NCBI GenBank assembly: GCA_946402945.1
Contig: CAMIYB010000013.1
Location: forward strand, 1-34,479
DNA from: an uncultured Bacteroidales bacterium
GTDB taxonomy: Bacteria; Bacteroidota; Bacteroidia; Bacteroidales; UBA932
DNA: 34,479 bases
Direction: 5' to 3'
Shown here: in pieces, positions 17,044-25,552 of the stretch
How positions within the stretch are numbered: position 1 is the stretch's first letter
Layout: each line of letters opens with the position of its first letter
Program-made: the position numbers and the translations under genes
The notes under the pieces: generated by a model
What the model was told of the DNA's origin: nothing
The model's input: only the letters and a program-made list of their open reading frames with translations
Database searches by the model: none

Positions 17044-17358
17044 CTAATCCATATGAAAAACCTCGTCAAGCGGAATGCTGACCGGCGAATTGTCGGGATT
17101 GGTATCCATGATGTCGGCCATGTATGCCCACCAGCGCTGGACGATGGGGTTGTCGCCCAAATCCTGCGACCCGCCCTCACCCGAGGTTTTCTGGAAAGCG
17201 AAGAGTATATTGGTCTCTTTGTCCCAGAAAATGGAATAGTCGCTGACACCCGAGGCGCTGAGCAGCGCTTTCAGTTCGGGCCATATGGCATTGTGCCGGC
17301 GCTGGTACTCCTCCTCGCAGCCGGGCTTGAGATACATTTTAAAGGCTTCGCGTTTCAT
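17044..17358 (-). CDS. rhaM: L-rhamnose mutarotase
   Basis: RhaM interconverts alpha and beta anomers of L-rhamnose, readying the sugar for its isomerase. The 104-residue protein matches the family along its length: EEYQRRHNAIWPEL with His22, Tyr41, the paired Trp76-Trp77 in QRWWAYMADIM, and the NPDNSPVSIPLDEVFHMD ending. These positions agree with the active-site residues of the E. coli enzyme. It is cytoplasmic. It is the last gene of the leftward PUL array, 69 bases after the acetylesterase gene. Its presence is the main sign that the target polymer contains rhamnose; no rhamnose isomerase, kinase or aldolase is present in the window. Confidence 0.93.
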   Translation of the reverse strand: MKREAFKMYLKPGCEEEYQRRHNAIWPELKALLSASGVSDYSIFWDKETNILFAFQKTSGEGGSQDLGDNPIVQRWWAYMADIMDTNPDNSPVSIPLDEVFHMD

Positions 17359-17427
17359 ATTAGTTCAGGATAATTATGTGAATCTTCGGCAATTTAGCAT
17401 TATTTCAGCGAATTCGCAAGTTAATCT

Positions 17428-18858
17428 CTACCAGTTGTCGGTCCGGAACGGCCTGGCCGGAAGTCCGAACACGTTGGTCAGCGTGCCGACTTTGTAGTTG
17501 CGAAAGCAGTAACGGACGGCGACAATCTCCGATACCTGTTCGCAAGTCAGTTCAACGTTGAACCTGTCTCCGACACGTGCCGTGGCCGGGTAAAAAACCT
17601 TGTCGCTGCCGGCAACCTCAAATCCTGCGATGTCCTGATTCAGCGGTGCCAACCCCCCGGGACCGGTCTTGAAGGTCAACACCGCCTTCGTACCTTCGTA
17701 TTTTACTGAATCGAACTCGGGATAGCTGAAATCAACTTCTCCCAACAGCCCGTAATTCCGTTGGAAAGCGAGCAGCGCCAGCCGGCGTCCGACTTCCGGC
17801 TTCTGAGCCGGATGGATAACCACCGGATTACCGATATCGTTGGTCACTACCATGCCGCTGTTGGGAAGCAAATCCAAAGTCAGGGCCTGCTGCTCGCGCA
17901 GATAGGCGGCTTCCAGGTCATCAGCGCCGGAATAATTGTAAGGAGCAATTTCAACAAAATAGAATGGCTGCTTGTCGGACCCGTCACCAAAATTCTCCCT
18001 CAACATCTTTCCGAATGCGGTCTGCAATCTGCTATAGGGAAATTCCGGATCGTTTCCCGGCCGGTTGGACTCTCCCTGATACCAGATAAAGCCCTTGACC
18101 GTAAAAGGGGCGAGCGGAGCCAGCATGGCATTGTAGAGTACCGTAGGCGCCGATTCTTTCTTGACTGCAAAACTATCCTCCTTGTCGGAAAGGTCGTACC
18201 CGAGAGCCCTGAGGCATTCTTCGCTCATCCATGGCTCGATGGCCGTCCCTCCCCAGTCGGAAATAACAAGACCGACAGGGACATGAAGCCTCTCGCATAG
18301 GATTTTGCCAAAATAATAGGCTGTTGCACTGGCCCGGGAAATGGCATCGGGCTCGTTGAGGTTCCACCCGTCCACGCGACAGTCCCATTTCCTTTCCATA
18401 GACGCCTGGCGCGGAAGACGGGCTATGCGCAGCGGGAAAGAGGACTCGGCGGCGAGCATGGCGTCAAGGGCGCCCTCAACGGGCTGGCGGCCATATCCGC
18501 GCATGGGCATTTCCATGTTGGACTGACCGCTGCAAAGCCATACCTCGCCGATAAGTACGTTATTCAGGGTGAGGGATTGGCCGTCGCTTATGGTCATGGT
18601 GTACGGACCTCCAGCAGCAGGGGTTTCAATACGGACCAGCCAACAACTGTCGGCACCAGCCTCTGCACGCGCAGACTTCCCCCACGAACCCTTGACCGTC
18701 ACTTTCTTTCCGGGAGCGGCCTTCCCCCAGACCACTGCCCGGGTCTGCTGCTGAAGCACCATATTATCGCTGAAAATAGCCGGAAGGCGCACCTTGGCAT
18801 GCGAAACGGTGGCAACAAGCAGAAGACCCGACAGGGTCAGGTATAATCTAAGACGCAT
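17428..18858 (-). CDS. SGNH-type carbohydrate acetylesterase (sialate O-acetylesterase family)
   Basis: This secreted esterase of 476 residues probably removes O-acetyl groups from sugar residues. Block I is GQSNMEMPM, with the nucleophile Ser113; WYQGESN (about 259-265) is a further family block; the Asp-x-x-His pair is in NDIGNPVVIHP (His349). The signal peptide is MRLRLYLTLSGLLLVATVSHA with cleavage after HA, so it is a soluble periplasmic or exported protein rather than a lipoprotein. I chose the ATG at 18858 because it gives a proper signal peptide 10 bases after the upstream stop; an ATG at 18888 adds ten residues and overlaps that gene. Annotated relatives are often called sialate esterases, but here the context (GH105, rhaM) suggests acetylated rhamnose or uronate residues. 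Confidence 0.88.
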   Translation of the reverse strand: MRLRLYLTLSGLLLVATVSHAKVRLPAIFSDNMVLQQQTRAVVWGKAAPGKKVTVKGSWGKSARAEAGADSCWLVRIETPAAGGPYTMTISDGQSLTLNNVLIGEVWLCSGQSNMEMPMRGYGRQPVEGALDAMLAAESSFPLRIARLPRQASMERKWDCRVDGWNLNEPDAISRASATAYYFGKILCERLHVPVGLVISDWGGTAIEPWMSEECLRALGYDLSDKEDSFAVKKESAPTVLYNAMLAPLAPFTVKGFIWYQGESNRPGNDPEFPYSRLQTAFGKMLRENFGDGSDKQPFYFVEIAPYNYSGADDLEAAYLREQQALTLDLLPNSGMVVTNDIGNPVVIHPAQKPEVGRRLALLAFQRNYGLLGEVDFSYPEFDSVKYEGTKAVLTFKTGPGGLAPLNQDIAGFEVAGSDKVFYPATARVGDRFNVELTCEQVSEIVAVRYCFRNYKVGTLTNVFGLPARPFRTDNW

Positions 18859-18868
18859 TTTATCTTGT

Positions 18869-20929
18869 TTAATTATCAATGTCGACATCCACGCTCAGCA
18901 GACGTGTGTAGCCGAGTTGGTCGTGCATCTGCATGATCTTGGCATTGTTGGGATAGGTTGCAGCCGATGCTTTGTTGTTACTGGCCCGGTCCGGCATGGC
19001 AACTATCACCGATTTAATTGCAGTATTGGAAGGATACGCATTATAGCCAAGTTCAAACAGTCCGTGAAGGTCGCCGGCCAGGCCGATACGCTCGTCTTCG
19101 CCCGTGTAGTAGCCGCCCTGCAGGCTGGCGTCCGGCGGATTGGAGGCGTAGAACGGAGCATAGAAGGTGTACGCCAATTCGAGGTTTTCACCGGTGGGGC
19201 AGGTGTAGGCAAACAAGTCCGGGCCTCCCGCATTCTTGACTGAACGGGCGATTGTCGAAAGCATCTGGAGGGTAAGGCTCGCATACTGGAGACCCTTGTC
19301 AGGTGCCGTGGAATGACGGAATCTGTCGATAATCTCGCCGGTCTTGGGTGCAACGGCATTCGGGTCGCGCGGGTTGGGGCTGTCGCCCTCCATCAGGATG
19401 CATCCCTGCAGGCAGTCATAGAAATCGCGGGGGTTGTCGATGCTGTCAAGGGCATATTCCACAATCGACATGTCTCCAAGTGCGTAACCGACGGACACAA
19501 GGCCCCAGACGCATGCAACGATATGATTCTGGTAATACTGCTTGTCATAGTAGTCGTTCGCCTGCCATTCAGTCTGGGACTCCTTGATGATGTCGACAAT
19601 CTTACGGAACCAGGCTTCGATGGTGGTCCGTTGGGTGGCCGTGGAGAAATTGTCACTCAACTTGGCGAACTGATAATATACGAACCAGGGGAAGCAGGCG
19701 CGGGCAAGCATGGGGCCGGCGGAGCGCTTCGGGGAGTATTCCACGTTCATGCAGGCCTCGGCCCAGTCCACGAGCAGCGGCGTGGCATAGGTGCCATAGG
19801 TGCTGGTCCTGAGGCTGCCATTGCCCATCTGCGCATACATGAACGCATTCAGGGTGAGCAGGGAGATATTGTGCGCATTGCTGTAGAATTGCTCAGGATC
19901 AGTCGTCGCTTTGTCGTCGTCCGAGACGGATTCCTTGTCGTGCGAGGTAATTCCATTGCCCCTTGTATTCATATAGGTACGGGCCTGAACGAGTGTTGCC
20001 CCAGCACCGTCCCTGACTTTGTTTTTCTGAGCGGCGGTAAAGAGCAGAGTCATAGCGTGTGGATCGGTCAGCGAGAGTTTGTCGCGGTCGTAAGAGAGGC
20101 CGTTATCCAGCACACCAAGCTCGAACACCCGGCCGGCCGAGCCGGTAGCCGCAGCCTTCTTTGCCTTGCTGTAGATCTTGCCATCGGTCTTGGTAACATT
20201 AACCGTAAGGCCGTCAGTAAGGCCGAAAGGCAACACGACAATGTTGTATGTACCTGGTTCAAAGGTTTCCCCGTCGGGCAGCAACTGGACCTTGCTCCAG
20301 GCAATACCCATGGCTTCGGTGTCGATAGAGGGGGCGCCGTTGGCATCAATGACGATGGAAACGTCGCCTGCCAGTTTCTCTGAGTTGTTGGCTTTGATTA
20401 CGACGGCATTAACGTCCGAAGAAGAGATCGTGAAGCGAAGGAGCGTACCGACATTCTGGAAGATGAACTTTCCGTCGGACCCTATCTTTGCAACGGAGAG
20501 GTTGGTCATATCCTGGAATCCCTCCTTGACGGCCGTCTGCTTGTGGGACAGGCTGGTCGTAATGGTTTTGGTGGAGTAGTCCCAAGTAGCATCGCTGTTG
20601 TAAGGATACAGGGCGTAGAACTCTTGGGCTTCTGAATCAACATAGCCCGAGAAGTAGGTGGTACCGCCTGCCGCAGAGGCCGTAAAGGCTTCGTAGGAGG
20701 CGCAGGTTGCCGTTTCGTCGAAGACATTGATTTTATCGGTTGCAGACCACACTACGGACAGTCCGTCCCCGTCGAGAGCCGTCTTGGTGAAAGCCGACGA
20801 GAAGGTCTTCTCTACTAGTCCATTGGACTTTACAGATACCTTGATGCTCTCTTGTGAGCAGGCAGCGACGGCCAGCAGGGACACCAGGCCCAGGGCAAAT
20901 GCTATTCTGTTTTTCATCCTGTTATTCAT
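18869..20929 (-). CDS. Lyase-like lipoprotein 3: fimbrillin-like domain fused to alginate-lyase-like all-alpha domain
   Basis: This lipoprotein of 686 residues (from ATG 20929; Cys24 in LAVAAC) has two parts. Residues about 30-275 resemble Bacteroidota fimbrillin-like proteins (FTKTALDGDGLSVVWSATDKINVF, then TTYFSGY and FYALYPYN). Residues about 285-686 match the alginate-lyase (PF05426-like) alpha/alpha barrel: NDYYDKQYYQNH with Asn468-His469, then IIDRFRH with Arg538-His539, GLQY with Tyr549, and GGYYTGEDERIGLAGDLHGLFELGYNAYP. Asn/His, Arg and Tyr are the sort of residues used for uronide beta-elimination in such folds; the catalytic assignment is inference. It starts 5 bases after the small peptide gene. 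It is closely related to the protein at 21093-22649 in the barrel domain. Substrate unknown; a binding-only role is possible. Confidence 0.8.
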   Translation of the reverse strand: MNNRMKNRIAFALGLVSLLAVAACSQESIKVSVKSNGLVEKTFSSAFTKTALDGDGLSVVWSATDKINVFDETATCASYEAFTASAAGGTTYFSGYVDSEAQEFYALYPYNSDATWDYSTKTITTSLSHKQTAVKEGFQDMTNLSVAKIGSDGKFIFQNVGTLLRFTISSSDVNAVVIKANNSEKLAGDVSIVIDANGAPSIDTEAMGIAWSKVQLLPDGETFEPGTYNIVVLPFGLTDGLTVNVTKTDGKIYSKAKKAAATGSAGRVFELGVLDNGLSYDRDKLSLTDPHAMTLLFTAAQKNKVRDGAGATLVQARTYMNTRGNGITSHDKESVSDDDKATTDPEQFYSNAHNISLLTLNAFMYAQMGNGSLRTSTYGTYATPLLVDWAEACMNVEYSPKRSAGPMLARACFPWFVYYQFAKLSDNFSTATQRTTIEAWFRKIVDIIKESQTEWQANDYYDKQYYQNHIVACVWGLVSVGYALGDMSIVEYALDSIDNPRDFYDCLQGCILMEGDSPNPRDPNAVAPKTGEIIDRFRHSTAPDKGLQYASLTLQMLSTIARSVKNAGGPDLFAYTCPTGENLELAYTFYAPFYASNPPDASLQGGYYTGEDERIGLAGDLHGLFELGYNAYPSNTAIKSVIVAMPDRASNNKASAATYPNNAKIMQMHDQLGYTRLLSVDVDIDN

Positions 20930-20934
20930 GGCAA

Positions 20935-21081
20935 TCAAAAATAAGGGGAGACATTCTCATCCTGATGGAAAGGTTCGTTGGAAGCAGCCCAGGGATTTCC
21001 CGTCTCACTTCCAGTAAGAATGCCGGCCGACGGCAGGAGATTCACCGCCTCGCATTCCGGTTGATAATACGTTTTCTTCAT
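20935..21081 (-). CDS. 48-residue small protein of unknown function inside the PUL
   Basis: A complete frame runs from ATG 21081 to TGA 20935-20937. It encodes a short polar protein beginning MKKTYYQPECEAVNLLPSAG and then ILTGSETGNPW, ending NVSPYF. It fits the gap almost perfectly: 11 bases after the stop of the lyase-like gene at 21093 and 5 bases before the ATG of the next one. The opening 'MKK-x-Y-x-x-P-E-x-x-x-x-x-L' followed by a Ser/Gly/Thr-rich stretch is a pattern I recognise in many unnamed short Bacteroidales proteins, often near fimbrillin-like genes. It has no signal peptide and no membrane segment. I cannot assign a function. Confidence 0.7.
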   Translation of the reverse strand: MKKTYYQPECEAVNLLPSAGILTGSETGNPWAASNEPFHQDENVSPYF

Positions 21082-21092
21082 CTTTTTAGCGC

Positions 21093-22649
21093 TTACTTTG
21101 TTGCATCTGCATCGATACTGTAGAGGCGGGTGTAGCCCAGCTGGTCATGCATCTGGACTTTGTTCTGCGCCCGGTTGGGAATAGCGTCGATGACGGCCTT
21201 GATGGCCTCGCTGTCGGGATAGGCATTGTAACCCAGCTCAAAGAGTCCCTGCATGTCCCCGGCAATTGTCAGACGCTCCGTCTCGCCGGTGTAATATCCA
21301 CCCTGGAGGGAGGCGTCCTTCTGGGCGTAGAAGGGGGCATAGAACTCATACGCCAGGCGGAGGTTCTCGCCGGTCGGGGCTTCATAAGCATACATGTCAA
21401 TTCCGTTGTTGTAGCAGGTACGGGCGGCGCAGGACAGCAGCTGCAGCGTCAGGCTGGTGTACTGCAGGCCCTTCAGCGGACCGGTTTCGTGACGGTACCG
21501 GTCGTAGATCTCGCCGGTCTGCGGAGCCTTGGACGAGACGGATTCCCGGCTGCAGGGGGTATCGCCCTCCATGAAAATGCAGCCTTGTATCAGCTCGTAG
21601 AAGTCGCGGGGATTCTCATCGGAATCAATGGCATACTGTACGAGGGAGGCATCTTCCAGCACATAACCGATGGTCAGGAGGCCCCACATGTGGGCTGCCA
21701 GGTGGTTCTGGTAATACTGCTTGTTGAAATAATCATTGTTCTGCCAGGCGTTCATACTGGCCTTGATGGCCTTTTCGATGTTCCGGAACCACGCCACGAT
21801 GACCTGGTCCTGGGCATCAGTAATGTACTGGGTGCCGCGAAGCATATCATAGGTCGCAAAGAAGGGCCAGGCGGCACGGGCCAGGTACATGCCGGCGCCG
21901 GTGGAAGGCTCTTCGAGGTCTTCCGTGCTGTTAATCGGATAATCGACATCCTTGCACGCCACGGCCCAGTTGTGGAGAATATCCACGGCGCCGGCCGCAT
22001 AGCTGTCCTTCTTCGAGGCATCCGTCGTCAGATGGGTCGCAACCGCGCGGTGAAGCGCCAGGACGGCAGGGCCCTTCATGGATTTGTACAAAGTCCCCAT
22101 ATCGGAGGTCTCCTGCTTGGCGGCCGTAGTGACCGCATTCGGGTCATAGGTTCCGCCGGCCCGGGTATAGATGAAATCAACCGCTTCCTTCAGGCTCGGG
22201 GCGCCGGCTGTATACGCATCCGCGATTTTCTTGAACTGCTCTGCGGTAAACGCAATGGACGGGTGCTTGAATGTGATTTCCAGCTTCTTACCGTCCTGCT
22301 TGACCACGACGGCAGCTGTCAGTTCGCCGGCTGAAATCTTGAGCGTTGCGCTGCGCTCGGTCTTTTCGTCGTTGGCGACAACATCAAGATTGATTTTTCC
22401 GTTTCCACTACCTTCAGAAGCTCCGGAGAAGGAAATCCAGTCTGTAACTTCGCCCTCGAGGGCCGCTGTCCAGGCTCCGTCGCAGATAAATTCGACCAGA
22501 ACGCCTTCCTGACCGGCATAAGGCACAGTGACGATGTCGTCCGTAACTACGGAAAGTTTGGTAGGACCAGTCGGGACGGGATCCTTGGGCTGGCAGGCTC
22601 CCATCAGAAGCATGGAAGCCGCTACGAGAAAGAGTGCAATCTTTTTCAT
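21093..22649 (-). CDS. Lyase-like lipoprotein 2: BACON domain plus alginate-lyase-like all-alpha domain
   Basis: This 518-residue lipoprotein (Cys19 in LLMGAC) has a BACON-type beta domain at about 31-120 (VTVPYAGQEGVLVEF, WISFSGASEGSGNGKINLDV, ATLKISAGELTAAVVVKQDG), often a spacer or mucin/glycan-contacting module. Residues about 135-518 form the alginate-lyase-like barrel: NDYFNKQYYQNH with Asn315-His316, IYDRYRH with Arg386-His387, GLQY with Tyr397, and GGYYTGETERLTIAGDMQGLFELGYNAYP. The Arg-to-Tyr spacing is 11, the same as in the protein at 18869-20929. The start overlaps the GH105 stop by 4 bases (ATGA), a sign of translational coupling. The likely role is cleavage of a uronic-acid polymer at the cell surface; this is inference from fold and context. 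Confidence 0.82.
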   Translation of the reverse strand: MKKIALFLVAASMLLMGACQPKDPVPTGPTKLSVVTDDIVTVPYAGQEGVLVEFICDGAWTAALEGEVTDWISFSGASEGSGNGKINLDVVANDEKTERSATLKISAGELTAAVVVKQDGKKLEITFKHPSIAFTAEQFKKIADAYTAGAPSLKEAVDFIYTRAGGTYDPNAVTTAAKQETSDMGTLYKSMKGPAVLALHRAVATHLTTDASKKDSYAAGAVDILHNWAVACKDVDYPINSTEDLEEPSTGAGMYLARAAWPFFATYDMLRGTQYITDAQDQVIVAWFRNIEKAIKASMNAWQNNDYFNKQYYQNHLAAHMWGLLTIGYVLEDASLVQYAIDSDENPRDFYELIQGCIFMEGDTPCSRESVSSKAPQTGEIYDRYRHETGPLKGLQYTSLTLQLLSCAARTCYNNGIDMYAYEAPTGENLRLAYEFYAPFYAQKDASLQGGYYTGETERLTIAGDMQGLFELGYNAYPDSEAIKAVIDAIPNRAQNKVQMHDQLGYTRLYSIDADATK

Positions 22650-23845
22650 AATGATTCGTGTTTTTTGTGGATATATTTTAAGACTTGAAGGCCGGCAAGC
22701 GTGAATGCCGCCGTACCGTAAACTTCATTTTTATCGGCCGAAATGTGGTCGGGGGTGTCACCTATCGGCTGGACCCAACCAAGCTTTCCACCGGGCTGCA
22801 AGGCCGCAATCATGGCTTTCCATCCTTTTTTTGCGGAAGGCAGAAAAGTTGCTTCATCCAACAGTCCATTGTTGATGCCCCACCATAAACCGAAGGTCAG
22901 GAAACCGGTGGCGCTGCTTTCCGGAGACGGGAAGTCTTCCGGGTCAAGAAGGCTTGTACGCCAGTAGCCGTCCGGACCTTGAAGCCTTTGCAGACGGGTT
23001 GCCATGCAACGGAAAAGTTCCTCATACTTCGGACGGTCGGGGTAGCCGGCAGGCAGAAGGTCCATCACGCGGGCCAGTCCGGCGAGCGCCCAACCGTTGC
23101 CGCGCCCCCAGAACACTTTGGCACCATTTGGTTCACGTGCATCGAAAAAGCGGCTGTCGCGGAAAAACAGGCTGTCGGAAGGAGAATAAAGGTAGCCTGT
23201 CGTGCGCCAAAACTCACGGTTCATGAATTCGCGGTATTCGGAATTACCGGTGAGCATGGCGTACTTCGCATAGACCGGAGCCGCCATATAGAGGGCGTCG
23301 CACCAGCTCCAGCACTCATGGCTGGAAGTCAGCAGAAAGTCCAGACCGCCATCCACCGGCCAGTATTTCATCTGGAAATCCAGTCGCTCCATAGTCGGCG
23401 TCAACATGTACCAGCCACCCCTGAGCGTATCCAGGGCCGCCTGGTAGTCGGATATCCGTTCTTTTAAAAACCGCGGCCGCGGATTGTCTTCATAAAGGGA
23501 TGCGTAGAGCATGCTCACGGCGATGTCGTTGGCCGGATCGAAGGATTTTGGGGCAGGCTCATACGAGGTTATTTCAGCGATTTCGGCAAGGCGCCTGCGG
23601 ATTTCCGGACTGCCTTCCCACAATGCTGCCGCGCTAAGAAAAACGCCGTCAGCCCATCCGACGTAACGCGGATTGAACCAGAAACGTCCACACTCCGGCA
23701 TATTGTCCAGTTGCCAGAGAATGGCGTCCTCAACGGCCGACTTGACCGCATCCTCGGTAAGGGCGTCGCTATAGGCGGGCGCCTTGCCTTTCTGCCCGCA
23801 GGAGAGCACCAACATGGCAAGGCCTGCAATCAGTATCTTTCTCAT
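22646..23845 (-). CDS. GH105-like unsaturated uronyl hydrolase (rhamnogalacturonyl hydrolase type), lipoprotein
   Basis: Enzymes of this type remove the 4,5-unsaturated uronic acid that a polysaccharide lyase leaves at the non-reducing end, giving 5-keto-4-deoxyuronate for KduI. The 399-residue protein (from ATG 23845) has an all-alpha barrel pattern, with Asp66 in YVGWADGVF and Asp183 in CWSWCDALYMAAPVY as the candidate acid/base residues. WGRGNGWALAG (246-256) and ESSATGFLTFGLWWG are family motifs. The second acidic motif (WCDALYM) departs from the common W-I/V-D-D-x-Y/F-M form, so GH88-like relatives are possible. Signal peptide ends in VLSC (Cys16). Its ATG overlaps the SusD stop by 1 base; another ATG two codons upstream is equally possible. 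Confidence 0.87.
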   Translation of the reverse strand: MRKILIAGLAMLVLSCGQKGKAPAYSDALTEDAVKSAVEDAILWQLDNMPECGRFWFNPRYVGWADGVFLSAAALWEGSPEIRRRLAEIAEITSYEPAPKSFDPANDIAVSMLYASLYEDNPRPRFLKERISDYQAALDTLRGGWYMLTPTMERLDFQMKYWPVDGGLDFLLTSSHECWSWCDALYMAAPVYAKYAMLTGNSEYREFMNREFWRTTGYLYSPSDSLFFRDSRFFDAREPNGAKVFWGRGNGWALAGLARVMDLLPAGYPDRPKYEELFRCMATRLQRLQGPDGYWRTSLLDPEDFPSPESSATGFLTFGLWWGINNGLLDEATFLPSAKKGWKAMIAALQPGGKLGWVQPIGDTPDHISADKNEVYGTAAFTLAGLQVLKYIHKKHESL

Positions 23846-25548
23846 CACCATCCCGGATTATTTGGTAGCAGATTAGGGTTATTGGTAGTTTCTTCGGAAG
23901 GAATCGGCCATAGGTTGTGACGGTCTTCAAAGGTTCGTGTAAACAGCGTCGTTCCGGTGAATTCAACCTCTTTGCGACCGTCCAGGAGCTGCTTTGCTAT
24001 ACCCCAGCGACGAATATCCGAGAATCGGTGACCCTCCCCGGCAAGCTCGAAGGCCCTTTCGTCGCGGATGCGCTGGCGCAGGCCTTCCTGTCCGCCGGAG
24101 GCAAGCCACTGCGGACCACTGTCTATTCCAGGCATATCCACGCGGCTTCTCACGCGGTTGACACAACCCACGGCCTTTTCCAAATCGCCATGTTCGCAAT
24201 AAGCCTCGGCCAGCATCAGCAGCACGTCGGCAAAACGGATAATCGAGAAGTTTACAGGACTGTGACGACGGTCGGTGAGCGCCCCTTTCATATCGCCACA
24301 AGGAACGAACTTGCGGTAGAGGTAGACTTTCCATCCTCTGTCAAACTGGATGAAGCCATTGGCCGCCGTCGTACCGGCGGCAATAGCATACTGCTGCATC
24401 ACGGCCTTGTCCGTAACCCAGCCTTCGTACCAGGAATACGGCACGATGAGGGATGAGGTCATCCGCGGATCCCGGTCTGCATATATCCGGGCCAGCATGG
24501 TTGTATCGGGAACAGTTTCATAGTCTGTCAGTTCAGCATTGAGCTTGGCTTCGAAGGCGGTCCGCTTCACGGCGTCATCTGCGTTGAAGCCGGGGATGTA
24601 ATCATCCCAGTTGAAAGGCTTTCCATCCTTGAGCTGATACATGTCGGCCAGTTTCACGCTTGGCATGCATGTGGCACGTCCTGAACCATATGTACCGCGC
24701 GTTCCATAGAGTATCGGGAATTCCATTCCATATAGAGCTCCGACCGAACCTTTGTTCTGGATTGTGAACACTTCTTCGTGATTGCCGGAAATCGGACCGG
24801 CCGTGGAGAACAGGGCCCCGAAATCCTTATAGAGTTCGTAACCATATGATTCCGATTTGTTTTCGACTATTTCCTCGAAATCGGATATGGCTTTTTCCCA
24901 CTGCTTCTGAAAGAGCCAGGCCTTGCCGCGGAGGGCATATGCAGCACCTTTTGTAGCGCGTCCGTAGTCGGCGGCAGGCCATGTCACGGGCAGCCGCTCT
25001 ATGGCCCGGGTGAGGTCGTCGGTTATGAATTTCCAGCACTGCTCGGCCGAAGAACGGGGAAGAAGCATCTCCATGTATTTTTCGGTAATGTCCCACGTCT
25101 CGTCATACAGGGGCACGCTGCCGAAGAAATCCACCAGGTGAAAATAGTACAGGGCCCGAAGGAAGTAGGCTTCTCCCATTATCTGTCGTTTCACGGCGTC
25201 GTCCAGAGACATTGCCGCCGTGTTTTTCAATACGGTATTGGCGCGATGGACACCATCCCATGTATCTTTCCAGTTCGACACCAGAAAGTCTTCCTTGGCC
25301 GTATATTTTCCAGTTTCAAGGCCGGAACCGGGACCATGGCCTATATCGGAATATGTGTCCCACAGGGGCATGTAGCCGTAGGAGCCCATTTCTTTCAACT
25401 GGGCGTAAACACCCATGACAGCGCGGGTGGCGTCTTCTTCCGTCTGCCAGAAATTGCCCTGCGCCACGGAATCGTACGGCGCCGTATCAAGGGAAATGCA
25501 GCTGCCGGCCATGACGCCGAGCATCAGCAGTATAATAGTTCTTTTCAT
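23845..25548 (-). CDS. SusD/RagB family outer-membrane glycan-binding lipoprotein
   Basis: SusD-like proteins cap the SusC barrel and capture oligosaccharides at the cell surface. The 567-residue protein has a signal peptide ending in AGSC (Cys17) and the family start LDTAPYDSVAQGNFWQTEEDATRAVMGVY. TPR-like helices follow (GEAYFLRALYYFHLVDFFG; ALRGKAWLFQKQWEKAISDFEEIV), and the typical C-terminus RIRDERAFELAGEGHRFSDIRRWG and LWPIPSEETTNNPNLLPNNPGW. It lies 4 bases after susC, the usual pair arrangement. The ligand cannot be deduced from sequence. Confidence 0.96.
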   Translation of the reverse strand: MKRTIILLMLGVMAGSCISLDTAPYDSVAQGNFWQTEEDATRAVMGVYAQLKEMGSYGYMPLWDTYSDIGHGPGSGLETGKYTAKEDFLVSNWKDTWDGVHRANTVLKNTAAMSLDDAVKRQIMGEAYFLRALYYFHLVDFFGSVPLYDETWDITEKYMEMLLPRSSAEQCWKFITDDLTRAIERLPVTWPAADYGRATKGAAYALRGKAWLFQKQWEKAISDFEEIVENKSESYGYELYKDFGALFSTAGPISGNHEEVFTIQNKGSVGALYGMEFPILYGTRGTYGSGRATCMPSVKLADMYQLKDGKPFNWDDYIPGFNADDAVKRTAFEAKLNAELTDYETVPDTTMLARIYADRDPRMTSSLIVPYSWYEGWVTDKAVMQQYAIAAGTTAANGFIQFDRGWKVYLYRKFVPCGDMKGALTDRRHSPVNFSIIRFADVLLMLAEAYCEHGDLEKAVGCVNRVRSRVDMPGIDSGPQWLASGGQEGLRQRIRDERAFELAGEGHRFSDIRRWGIAKQLLDGRKEVEFTGTTLFTRTFEDRHNLWPIPSEETTNNPNLLPNNPGW

Positions 25549-25552
25549 GGCA

